From the NCBI GenBank assembly GCA_030844895.1, contig CM061223.1, positions 3,348,001-3,412,000 on the forward strand: a stretch of 64,000 nt of DNA. The letters run 5' to 3'. This document shows, in pieces, positions 22,123-32,999 of this stretch. How positions within the stretch are numbered: position 1 is the stretch's first letter; every line of letters starts with the position of its first letter. The translations under genes and the position numbers were made by a program. The stretch is from Ambrosia x helenae (lineage: Eukaryota; Streptophyta; Magnoliopsida; Asterales; Asteraceae). Below the pieces are notes generated by a model, which searched no databases, was not told where the DNA came from, and was given only the letters and a program-made list of their open reading frames with translations.

Positions 22123-22600
22123 TACTCGTATATGTATCATATACTTTGCTCATACTCTGACTTTTGTCGGTGCAAGGTTCTGGACTTCTGGGTGATCTCC
22201 TCTCCTATTGACACATACACGCTATCTCAAACACAACAAATTTATGTTGGATTGAGTAATGCAGATATCCGACCCTAGACTGGACCGATTAAGTATATTC
22301 GGTTCAGATAATAGTCGTAATATTGGTGATGAATTCAGGTCTAAGTTGGGTAAAAACCAAAAGATGAAACATCTTAGTCTTGAAAATTCATATTAGGTCC
22401 CAACCTAACCCAAGATCGACCCAACGTAAAAAGACCGAAATCAATCCACCCTATATCGATCTGGTCTTCAATTTTAACATCTTAAGAACTACGGGTTTGG
22501 ATTCGGGTTGGTCCAATCCGATTCGGATTCAAATCAATGCACACTCCTAATCAAAGGAAGTCATTGCCCATCCCTTGTACAGGTGTACGACCCTACCACA
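22123..22600. other. Gene-free stretch
   Basis: Mostly degenerate GG-TTGG/CCAACC-type text between the Helitron pair and the CGGTAT-rich element. No coding or RNA feature supported. Confidence 0.3.
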
Positions 22601-23065
22601 TAGGTATGATACGGGTATCCGATTCGGCTTGGCACTGAACCGTATCGAATCGAAAATATACGGTACGGTATCGGTATGATACCGGTACGGTATCGTTATT
22701 CAGTGGCGAAGCTTCAACATTACATCGGCGGGGGCCGGACTCAATTTTTTTCCGGTCGGTAGGGGCCGGAAGATCAAATCTGCGGGGGCCGGGGTTAACC
22801 CAGGCTCAATTTACCTACGAAAATCGCAAATTCTACCACTGCGCCAAAAAACAGGGGGGCTGGGGCACCCCAGGCCCCAAGTATGCTTCGTCCCTGTTGG
22901 TATTTTAAGGTAAAATACCGCAGCCGAACCGCTACAGAACCGAAAATACCGATACCGATTTTCGCCAAAATTAAACTTGGTACCAAAAACTTGGTACCTA
23001 ATAAGAACCGGTATCGGTATTTTCAGTTTCGGGATCGGTATCGGTATTCAATAACGAAATGCTCA
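22600..23065. repeat. CGGTAT/ATACCG-rich degenerate element with a nested hAT-like insertion
   Basis: Both flanks are dense in CGGTATCGGTAT and ATACCGATACCG words (22655-22695 and 22915-23050), in mirror-image arrangement. The element is split by a 196-bp insertion at 22701-22896 whose ends are CAGTGGCGAAGC and GCTTCGTCCCTG, with imperfect 8-bp flanks TCGTTATT and TTGGTATT. The parent element has no coding content. Confidence 0.55.
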
Positions 23066-23081
23066 TCCCATGTGATGTATA

Positions 23082-23336
23082 GTGTTTCTACTTTCTAGCG
23101 TTCAAAGTTTGAAATTAACTTCTTTTGTTTCAAACTACTTTTTGCAAGTAGCTTTCTTCACAGTAAAAGTTTATCATCTAGGATTTGATTACAATGTTCC
23201 TCGTAACGATGTTTTGTGTTTAAGCAATACTCAAGAGAACTCCCAATCCAAAATTCATCTAGACTTGAATGCCGGGATTCGTTTAAAGTCTTATGAATCG
23301 TTTGAACGACGTTTGAAGTGGGTTCGTAGTAACTAG
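23082..23336 (+). other. Unrecognised 84-aa ORF with gene-like composition
   Basis: The plus-strand frame ends IHLDLNAGIRLKSYESFERR... and stops at 23336. The amino-acid balance is less biased than in neighbouring chance ORFs, but I recognise no family. It could be an exon of a decayed or captured gene. The start is arbitrary. Confidence 0.2.
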
Positions 23337-23399
23337 TAAACCATGGGGTTGGTGATTAAAAGAGACATAATCAGATGAGTGAAGGGACGAATCAGGGCT

Positions 23400-24299
23400 T
23401 TAATCTAGGGTTCGAATCTGACGGGAGCGAGAGTTTACGGATTCCATCTTAAGAACAATAATTCAACAAATCCCTCAAATCCCTCGTCACTATATGCAGT
23501 TGAATCATTATGATTTGGACAAGATTAAAAAACCTGCTATTAAGCATGCTAGTTTTACATTCAATTAATTTGTTGGAGTACAATCACCTAATCATGATTG
23601 AATTTTTGAAACTAATAGTATATAAATCCAATTAACAAAGTTTTTTTTTCACATAATAGGTTAAAAACTCAATCATTATATCACAGAAAATTTTGAACTT
23701 TACTTAGATGTCATAATGGTGAAAAAAAATAATTTGACTATTACGTTCAAGTTTTATTTGGTTATTATTATTTTTTTTAAGAGAAAACTTAGAATACACC
23801 ATAACTAATGGGTTATTACTCATGCTCCACAATGGGCTCCAAACATAGATAAATTAAGCAAATGGCAAATGTGAGGATAAAAAAAAGTCATGTGCGAAGG
23901 TTTATTTGAAAGTCACTAAAAAGTTAGCTCATTGTATATGAAAACCAAGTTATTCGAACAAATGATATAAAGATAAACCAAACAAAAAGCAGGCGTAAAG
24001 CATTAAATCACGCATGTCCATTGCAGCGTATTAATACACAAAAACTAGACCAAACCATAAAACATAGAAAAGAATAATTTAGTCGACCTAGTCACCCGTG
24101 CGTTACGACGGGGTTGTTAAATGGATAGAACTTAATGTAAAAAAGTTGAACCACATACGCTCGTTTCAACGTGTGATCAAACTTACAAAATTCAGATCAG
24201 TACATAAAACGAAAAATTTATAAATGATGAAAAATATATAGGTTAAACTTAAAAAAATAAAATAAAAACTACAAAAAGACAACAAAAAATGACAAAGTT
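23400..24299. other. Gene-free AT-rich stretch with a Helitron 3' end on the minus strand
   Basis: At 24088-24091 the minus strand ends CTAG|G, preceded by a hairpin-like CCCCGTCGTAACGCACGGG (24092-24112). This matches a Helitron 3' end pointing left, although the base after CTAG is not the usual T. The matching 5' end is not certain; a TCTATATAGG at about 25482 on the minus strand is a candidate. Confidence 0.4.
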
Positions 24300-24313
24300 A
24301 ATACCGTAGCAAA

Positions 24314-24438
24314 CCTACCAATAGGGTGGTGGTCCATTGGCAAAGGCAAAGCCTTTAAAACACCCAGACTGTGGAAAGTCTTGAGTTCAAGTCTCACAGA
24401 CCACACGATTTAAAAAAGAAATTAACCTTTCAAAAAAG
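24314..24438 (+). mobile_element. tRNA-derived SINE with 14-bp target duplication
   Basis: AATACCGTAGCAAA flanks the element exactly at 24300-24313 and 24439-24452. It contains GGTGGTCCATTGGCAA (A-box-like) and CTTGAGTTCAAGTCTCAC (B-box-like) and ends in an A/T-rich tail. Confidence 0.75.
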
Positions 24439-24452
24439 AATACCGTAGCAAA

Positions 24453-26215
24453 TCTTCTCAGAATTCTGAATTCAGAAATTCTCTACAGAATTCAAATAAA
24501 AATTTCTCTTTTATTATTAAAGACACCATATTCTCAATTTAACATGAAAATAATAATCTAATCTTCAATAACATGTCTTGGCGAACAACAAGGCTATCAC
24601 AAGAACCTTCGTGTGAAATTAAGGAAAGCAAAAGATGCAACATATGATATCAAAATAAACCAACTTTTATTGTGCTACATGCTTGACGATTGATAACTTT
24701 AATAGAATATTTCCTCGCTTCTGGCTGGCCCTTTAGATATAAAACATATCAAATATGAAAAATTCGAATCAAATCGCAAACATATTGCGAATAAGAAGAT
24801 TAGTGTCGAGATACAGATTCGGTTTATACTCGATCTCATTCTATTAAATCCAAAGTCATATTATATTTATATTATTATCAATATAAATCCAACGCTACCT
24901 TGTAATGGTCAAATAACATCGATAAGTTTGGCAACATATTTTGGCATCGTATGCCCTATTTATCTTGGTGACATCACATCAGTCATCATTCACGACTCGT
25001 TAGCCGGTATATATTCTATCCTTATTACGTTTACGGATCAGAATAAGCAACCTATAATTCGTCATTTTTTTCCTTGTGTTTGGCTAGAATAATAATATAA
25101 ACTTTTAAGTAAGCTTTAAGTTGAAAATAACTACACTCAATAATTATCTTAAATATTCGGTTACAAACAGAATAAATTGAAAAAACCAACATCACCAAAA
25201 ACCTAATCGAATTGTATATTCAGTTAAAATTCATTTTTTTAAGCAAACCGAATTAGTTCTTTTCCCGCTAGAAATTGAACCAAGAAATCCAAAGCACAGA
25301 AACCTGAATCCACTAATATACGGTTTAGAAAAACATAAAAACCAAGTAGACCGTGGTGTTAGAGGACTGAGTGTATCCGGTACTAATTCGATAGTAAGTA
25401 TATATATTTGATGTAGATGTCGTAGTCTAATAAAAAAACAATTTAGCTAAGGTTAGTAATTACCTATATAGATACGGGTAAGTAAGGTTGTCTCCTCGTA
25501 AAATATGTGAAAAGTGTTTTAAGTTTCAACTAAGTTAACTAAGTAATGAAAGCAAATTGATTTTTGAATTGGTTTTTAATTTTGCAGCAAAGAACTTGAT
25601 TATGATTTTGTAAACAATTATGAAAAAGATACCCCAGGTTTTCGGTTCAGTGATTATCCCAAACCTATTTAGCTAAGTAATACCAGATAGACATGGTCTT
25701 GTTTATGGTTAATCCAAGTGATAATTAAAGATAAGTTTTTAATAATAATTTATGCAATCTTAATATCAAATTATATGTACCAAAAACCCTTCAATTATCA
25801 AACATTAGAAAACCGAATGCAAATGAATAAAGACGAGTAATTACAAAACAAACAACTTGTTTAAATCAAATAAACCACAAGTATTTTCACACAATGAAAA
25901 ACAATCCAAAAAACCTAAAATATAAATTGTAAGGTTGAAAAAAAAAGAACTAAAATATATTAGTTTATTAATGTTAATATATTTAGTCTCTGCTAGTTTA
26001 TAAGGAAATCGTCACCATATGAAATAACTAACAATATTGGTCGTAAATGTATAGTGTGACTTTTACGTGTGAAGCATACGGAATATTAAGGGTGTGACAT
26101 GCATATTCTAAGGCAATGATATATGCCCCCATAAAATTAATAATCTGGACACATTATCATAGTCACAGTTCATTTATGCGTTGGGCATAGAGAACCTGAA
26201 TGTCTCGTAGTAATC
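24453..26215. other. Gene-free AT-rich stretch
   Basis: No coding region, RNA gene or delimited repeat found on either strand over about 1.7 kb. Short ORFs are below any gene-like standard. Confidence 0.4.
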
Positions 26216-26466
26216 TTAGGGGCTGTTTGGTAAGCCTTTTAATGAGACTCTAAATCATTCAGCGTTGAATGATTTAGTATTCAGCGCGTTTGTTTCAGTT
26301 TCTGAATGAAATGGTTAAGGCTGAACCATTAAGATTTGAGATGTTGCTGAATTATTAAGCACTGAGCTACGCTGAAACTTAATGAAGCTCTCCTACCAAT
26401 GTGGGACAAGAATACTAACCATTAGGTAATTAGGATTCATACACCCTGACCCATATCACATACCAA

Positions 26467-27240
26467 CTAGTGAGATACCCGTCCGCTGGGACGGGTTTTT
26501 GAACGGGGGATTAGAAAAGCGTGAAAGTATATTTGGGTTGATGTTATTATTTTGAGTAAGCGAATGTCAATAACTAATCTCTATATAATCTTAAAGTATA
26601 TCAATTTAAAAAGTTTTGTTAATATATATTAGTTATGAAATCAGCCATTGAAAAACAAATACTAATTTATTTGTTTTGTTTAAAAAAAAAGTCCTTGAAA
26701 TCTTGGTATGAACCAAAATGTGTGACAACATTAATACCAACCACACCAACATTACTACAAAAGTTTAAATATAATACCAAAAACCTACAAAACGAAAGTT
26801 GTCTTAATCCACAAAACATACCAACATAGCAAGTAGTTTTAAATTCAGAAACATAAACATAGAACATTGGTTAACATAATTGAACACAAACATGATCTAC
26901 TTCTTGGAATCGCATTGCAGCTTTTTGACATGATTTCTCAGCCTCTTCTTGTAACTCAATATTGGTTGTTTAACATTTGAATGGCCAACAACTGTTGAGT
27001 TAGGCACATTGTTGTCACCATTGTATACTAATACCTTAGATTGGCTAAACTCACTCTGTTGCTCGTTATTAACAATACCCTAAACGAAACATACACCGGA
27101 TGAAAATCATTTAGAAAAATAATATATCTAAAATCATATCAATAAAATCATTACCTCTTCTTTCGCGTAGATAGCCTCATCCTCTTGGTCATGAGCCACA
27201 ATACACTACATGAAACAAACCAAGATGTTACTTTTATAAA
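26467..27240 (-). mobile_element. 3' portion of a Helitron with coding remnants
   Basis: The minus strand ends with hairpin ACCCGTCCCAGCGGACGGGT, ATCTCA and CTAG|T at 26467. About 500-800 bases upstream on that strand are two exon-like pieces: one ending DQEDEAIYAKEE before a GT donor (27155), and one at about 27080-26900 ending LSYKKRLRNHVKKLQCDSKK and a stop. Their place just before a Helitron 3' end would suit a Helitron-linked or captured gene; the family is unidentified. Confidence 0.45.
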
Positions 27241-27849
27241 AGCAACTATCTTACTAACATAAAAAGCAAATAAATATTTTACTTCTATTTTTGCTTGGCT
27301 AGACTCGCTCTCTCACACGTTATTATATAGGTTATCGCGGTGGGACATCGGTAATTATAATATTATGTAATTTTTTTATAAAATATATATAATACATGGA
27401 TTGTACCCCGCGCTTCGCCGCGGGTCTCGATGTTCATAACAATAAATAGGGGTGTTTGTGTAAAAGAGCAAAAACATATCGGCGTCTTTGTTCATCTTCC
27501 TTGTTACGCCGTTCCAACTCTTCAAAATGTTTTTGTTTTGCTCTGTGTCGTCCTTCGGATGTTGTTTAAAAAAAGGCTGTCTCTTATTCTCCGTGACATG
27601 TTCAGAAAAAATCATAAATGACACTTTTATATCTTGAAATATGAGGGATCAAGAAACACAGCTCTATAATAATTCAATCACATCCAATGCATAGTTATTA
27701 GTTGACTCAATTCACTTTGTTAAACTTCACAATAACTGTGTACTAAGTCTTTGGGTCCTGCATATCATTTCCACACCTTGTTTTATCCACATGCTTTTAT
27801 AAATTTAGCTGGAATAATAGCCACTGCTTTCTATATTTATTTAGGACCA

Positions 27850-30340
27850 AAAGGAACTCAATTAATAAAGCAAAAATGATGATGTGTTGAATAAGCATTA
27901 CTTAGAGCTTGCTTGAACCGCCTTAGCTGCAAATCGCTGGACAAACTTAGTAATATGCTACCGATGTTGTAGAACTCTATAAGATCAAATGTTTGCAGGT
28001 AATAAGGTAATGCAAAGTTAATATTATAGCAGGCTTTATTCACTAAGCATAAAGTCAGTTTTCAAATATGAACATAAAGATTTGATAAGTAAATTACACT
28101 AAGATGTATAGTTATTTCCCTTATAACCCCACATGGTCGCACACACACTCGTTTATTATATAATTTACCTGGTCTACAGTCACAGTTGGTTCCACACTTG
28201 TGAATCGGTAGGACTCCTAACTTAGAATTTTCACCCGTATACACAACAACAAAGAATAATGTAAAAGTCTATATTATAAAACTATAAATAAAACAATGGT
28301 TGTTGCCAACAACTTGTTGGCATTCCATATTAATGGTGCAAAAAGCACAGGTGCTTGAGCCTTGCGCCTAGATGCGCCTTTTTAAACCAAGAGCAAATCT
28401 GCAATGAAAACACGATAACACACCACCAAAAAGCATAGAAGAACAGCTCAATTGTAATGAAATCTTGAACATCCAGTAGAAAACAGTGTTAAAATAAAGC
28501 TAAAACAGAAGGAAAAGACAGAGGCCAATGAAAAGCTAAAACAGATGAAAAGATAGAAGCCTATTGCTTACCTGAATAGTTGCCGATAACAACATGGTTC
28601 AAAACACACGCAACATTGGTTCGACCTTAAGGTGAAATCTAAAACTTCAAGGACAATCAAAATAAAAATCAAAGAGAGATCGGATACGTCGAACCACGTT
28701 CTTTCATATCTCAATTTTCTTAAAGACACGATTCTAAATATATTACCTTAGGCATCATATCAGGAGTTGCAGTATGTTTCAAATTTCATTAATCCTCCTT
28801 TAATTTGTTATCTCTAGTCCTCCCCAACTACTATATCAAGACTTATATTTTTTGCTTCGTTGAACTTTCACACGTGGATTCCAATATAATGTATGCAACA
28901 CACATAATAAACTTAAATCTATATATCAAATGTCAAACTGTAGATAACTTAGTAAGGCCTACATGAAAGTTCTCTTGTGAGGGAGAATATGGTCTAATTT
29001 CAATATCATTGTACTCCTTCATTCTTCAATAGTAAATTGTAATAAATATTCATTTAGCGTACGAAAACAAAGGCATGCTAACAGTGCAGTTTCATATATC
29101 ATTTTAAAAATAGAGGACAAAAGGATATTAGCTTACCTAAAAATGCTTCTAATTAGTCTTCATCTGACCATTTCAGTACGTGACAGCTCTTTTTTTTTTT
29201 TTTTTGACAATTTAGAATGTTAGCATAGTTTGATGAGGTGAAAAAAACTTTTAAATTGTAATTAACTGGATTTAGTATTAGAACTTATCAATTTACTTGG
29301 TGATATCACAATCTAACTTTAAGTATGATGGAACCTTTCTCAAGCTTTAAGCACATGGACCAACTTCAAAAGTTGCGTCGCATATTCTTCCAAATCCTAC
29401 AATCATAAGAAAAAAATAAGAATCTGATTTATGAAAAATTCTCATCAGTTTCACTTAACCACAAAAATCTTAGCATACCTAACATACTGATGTGTTTTTC
29501 CACAACTAACTTTTAGTACATGTTAATTATATTTGCAAACTGAACTACAAAACAATACTAACCTTTTGAATTCTATCCCAATAGGCATGCGAACTTTTTT
29601 TTTTTTTTATCATAAATAACTATAATAAAAAAACCTGACTGTAATAGGAATTCAATCATTAGAACCATTATATGATTTGCAGTCCAAATTTATATTCTAG
29701 AATCAAGATATGTTTTAGACATCAATACTTATTTAATAATCTAGCTGGTCCAAATTTAACAACTTTACCATTGCTATCTAGAATCACAGAGATGGATTGT
29801 TTCATACCCTGATTCATTGACAGAAATCAACTCGGATGGTGAAAATAAAGAAACGGCAACGATGCACCATACTCAACACATATCAACCCTAGATTAGAAA
29901 GAAACAATAACCAAACTAATTAAACTCATTCAAAAAATTCAACACAGGGATCAAAATTCAAACGGAAATTGAATGTAACGAAATAAAGAATCAACGACCT
30001 TTGAGAATTGTAATCCAATACCTGTTAAAAGACGGTGAATTGGAACTCGTTGGATGCTAGAATTCGCCACCGAAGTACGGTGGGGGAAACCAAAGAAACT
30101 TAATGATGGAAGATGCGACAAGAAGAGAGCGAAAGACAAACGTATAGATATATGGACGCTGCAACATGGTGAGAAAAAGGGTGAAGGCACCAACCGGTGG
30201 AGAGCATGAGTGAGATTGTAAAGGTGAAACATCTATTATGTATAGGAGGTGGGATGCGGTTGTAGCGAAGAAACAGGAGGAGAAAAGGGAAATAGTGGCA
30301 CACTGGAGGTTAATCAGCGAGAAAAGTGTTGTAAATGGCA
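27850..30340 (-). other. Spliced-looking exon fragments of an unrecognised gene
   Basis: On the minus strand a CT-rich leader (30340-30010) runs to a donor-like AACAG|GTATTGG. A piece starting MKQSISVILDSNG (near 29800) is followed by a GTAAAG donor. Pieces SHAYWDRIQK (29599-29570) and DLEEYATQLLKLVHVLKA-stop (29396-29343) join in frame across a GT-AG intron. Further ORF pieces lie at 28062-28244 (VVYTGENSKLG...) and 27858-28043. I do not recognise the product, and the pieces do not assemble into one frame. A decayed or transposon-captured gene is the best reading. A GCGCC-rich fragment related to the foldback MITEs is at 28341-28386. Confidence 0.3.
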
Positions 30341-30642
30341 AACCGCTCCAAGAAAAATAAAACCGTCAAATTTGTGAAGTAACCGCCCATTATTTGCGGT
30401 CAAGATTTCTTTTTGACAAAAACCGAATCGATCCAACGGTGGAGATTAAGCCGAAATCAGTTTTTTTGTGTAAAAAAGGTAGTTTCCATGGTGGGGAACA
30501 ATATAATAATAATAGGAGGCTACCACATACCCCAGAATGTGATGTCACACCCCCAGAATGTGACGTCACAGGGTGTATGAATCCCATAACCCAACCATTA
30601 AGATGTCCAACTTAATGATTGAGTCAACCAAACAGCCCCTTA

Positions 30643-30790
30643 GATTCAACAACAACAACAACCTTACCCAATAAATCCCACGAATAGCAAAGCTAAGAGT
30701 ATGGTCTGGAAGGGTGAAATGTAGGCAAACCTTACTCCGATCATTGTGGATAAAGAGGCTGCTTCCTAAGAGACCATCGGCTCCACAAAA
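30643..30790 (-). mobile_element. TS-like plant SINE, 3' part
   Basis: Starts with (AAC)n at 30648-30661 (on the element's own strand a TTG-type tail), followed by sequence matching the conserved 3' domain I associate with tobacco TS-type SINEs: CCC-ATAAATCCCACGAATAG, GGTCTGGAAGGGTG, CAAACCTTACTCC. It abuts the right end of the Harbinger-like element. A plus-strand relative is at 36.9 kb. Confidence 0.5.
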
Positions 30791-31069
30791 CACCATAGAC
30801 GAGCAAACAACACTAAAAATTAATATAGAGCTACTGGAATTTAGAGAAACAATAAAAGCGACACGTAGTAAAATAAATGCATATATGCCATCAAAAAATG
30901 ACATAACCCATATAAACAAAGACCAATCACCCCACCAAAATCAAAACATAAATTTTCGTTATTGGTTTGTATTAACCAGTGTTGTGAAACTAGGTCTAGG
31001 CGGCCAAGGAATCACTACAAGGTGCGGTGCCGAGGCAATTTTCTTTAACTTTGCCTGATTATTAGGATT

Positions 31070-32235
31070 TGATCAGAAGCGGTCAACCTTGGCCATAATA
31101 AGATATAGTCGGTCAACTCGGGATAAATTTGACTTAAAAAAAAAGTTTTATTTATTTATAATTTTTTATAAAGATATAGTCGATCAGCTCTGGACAAGTT
31201 TGACTTAAAAAAAGTTATATTTATTTATTATTTGTTTATAAAGATATAGTCGGTTAACTCGGGACAAGTTTGACACAAAAAAACAAGTTTGCTATGTCCC
31301 CGCGCCAGTAAGCAGTGCTTGAATGTCTCCAAGGGGTCCATGCTCAAGATTTTTTAAAAGTTCTTCCCATCGAGGGGCTAGGCCAACATATGTAGACGGT
31401 TGAATATCGGGCTATTCTCAAATATCGGCTTATGATCCCTCTGTTCCCTGTAGACGAGCTATGTCCTGTTTGTAAAAAAGCTTGTTTGGATAAATTTGGG
31501 GAACACACCTTCCACTGTAAGGAGCTGTCGGGGTACAAATACTGGCACAACCTGATTAAGGATGTCCTATGGGATGTGCTGAGGAGAGCTAAGATTTCTG
31601 CTAAGAAAGAAGCCCCTGTGAACTTTCTGACAAACCCGCTAGAAGGAAGGTCCACCCTACGCCCGACGGATGTCCTGGTGTTTGGTTGGGGGGGGGGGCA
31701 GTAAACATGCATGTGTAGACCTTACTGGGGTGTCCCCTCTGATGGGACTTCGGGAAACAAGGTTTGTGGCAGGGAAATCGGTTTTGAAGGCAGAGGCTAA
31801 AAAGGTGGCTAAACAAAAAACAACCTGCTTGGAGAATCAACACGTGTTTGTGCCATTTGCGTTTGGTACATTTGGATCCCTTTCCACTGAGGCAACTCGA
31901 TTCTTGGATCGGGTGCAAAAAGATCGTGCACGGTAATTCTTCGTCCTCTAAGAACCAAGGTTTTATTTTTAGCAGGGTAGGATTTGCAATTCAAAAGGAG
32001 GTTACGACGCAATTTGTTGCCCGTTTACCTGTCATCCTCTTATAATTTGTTATAGGTTTAATTTACATCTGGGTCAATATTATTTGTAATTTAATTTGCA
32101 TCTGGTTCAATATTAATAGGAAAAACAATGTGATTTACAACTCACTTCATACGTTACAAAAACAATGTGATTTACAACTCACTTCATACGTTACACACAC
32201 AACAACATTCTGTTATATTTGAAACGACCAGGTGA
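31070..32235 (+). pseudogene. RLE-type LINE 3' end (copy 3, best preserved)
   Basis: Frame 31432-31704 reads MIPLFPVDELCPVCKKACLD, KFGEHTFHCKEL (C-x2-C-x9-H-x3-H-x-C knuckle), a Lys/Ala-rich stretch, and GRSTLRPTDVLVFGWGGG. After a frameshift in a G run (31687-31698) it continues KHACVDLTGVSPLMGLRETR, ENQHVFVPFAFGTFGSL and ATRFLDRVQK. RPTD followed about 20 residues on by VDLT resembles the PD...D core of the restriction-like endonuclease that follows a zinc knuckle in R2-type LINEs. Reverse transcriptase is not visible. A threefold ~70-bp repeat (GATATAGTCGGTCAACTCGG units, 31100-31290) precedes it, as in copy 4. Confidence 0.65.
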
Positions 32236-32251
32236 CATCATGAGTGATTTG

Positions 32252-32421
32252 TAGGGATGGCAACGGGTCGGGTATGGATTGGGTTTGGTTAATACCATAT
32301 CCATACCCGGTTATAAAATCTCATACTATACCCGTCCTATTACCCGTCGGGTTTTTGTCGGGTATTACCCGTTGGGTATAGAGCATACCCGCGGGTATCG
32401 GGTATACTCGTTAGTATTTGC

Positions 32422-32470
<49 letters not shown>

Positions 32471-32968
32471 CTTTTATAGTCTTATGTTTCAAAAAATCTA
32501 GAATATATGAAATTGTAATAACTAACATATATATTATCATCACCATAATAATCTTTGAAATATTTAATATGTAAATATATATTATAGTATGAATTTTGAA
32601 AACTATTTATATATTTCATAGCATATAAATATAAATATAAATAATAATGTTATTATAATATATATTTTAGACGAAAAGTTTATTTTTAAAATAATCAATC
32701 TATTAGAATGAAACATTACTAAAAAATAGTTAATAAAAGATATATATAAAACTTAAAAGTCTTCGGGTATATATTTCAGGTAGACGGGTATTTAGTTTCG
32801 GGTAATCGGGTCGGGTATCACCTAATACCATACCCGTCTCATACCCGCGAAATATTTTTTTTTCAATACCAAACCCGTCCCATACCCGTCGGGTATTGGG
32901 TATACCCGTCCCAAATGCTTCGGGTTTCGGATATACCCGTCGGGCTCGGGTTTTTTTTGCCATCCCTA
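32252..32968. mobile_element. hAT-like MITE with exact 8-bp target duplication
   Basis: TAGGGATGGCAA at the left and TTGCCATCCCTA at the right are perfect inverted ends. GTGATTTG flanks them at 32244-32251 and 32969-32976. The interior is rich in ACCCG/CGGGT words around an (AT)n tract (32426-32467). The uninterrupted target survives in the paralogous sequence at about 40.73 kb. Confidence 0.85.
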
Positions 32969-32999
32969 GTGATTTGTGCATCAACATTACTTAGTTTGT

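Larger units (their letters stand above)
26219..30639. mobile_element. Possible composite PIF/Harbinger-type element (about 4.4 kb)
   Basis: The left end GGGGCTGTTTGGTAAG and the right end, read from the other strand as GGGGCTGTTTGGTTGAC, are inverted, and both are flanked by TTA (26216-26218 and 30640-30642). Inner arms share a mirrored GGATTCATACACCCTG. Inside are a leftward Helitron 3' end (26467) and spliced-looking exons. I see no DDE transposase. The two ends could belong to separate elements, so the full span is uncertain. Confidence 0.4.

Noticed and set aside
24314..24438. tRNA gene candidates (also at 12.4, 14.2, 15.8, 20.2, 38.4, 43.1 and 48.7 kb)
   Set aside because: A- and B-box-like motifs are present but no cloverleaf can be drawn, and most are flanked by target duplications; they are SINEs or SINE pieces.
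27395..27430. GC hairpin CCCCGCGCTTCGCCGCGGG as a Helitron 3' end
   Set aside because: No CTRR terminus at the right distance on either strand; only the hairpin is present.
28062..28244. Possible P-type ATPase piece (VVYTGENSKLG) or pre-SET Cys cluster (KCGTNCDCRP)
   Set aside because: The resemblance covers only about ten residues and no other motif of either family follows.
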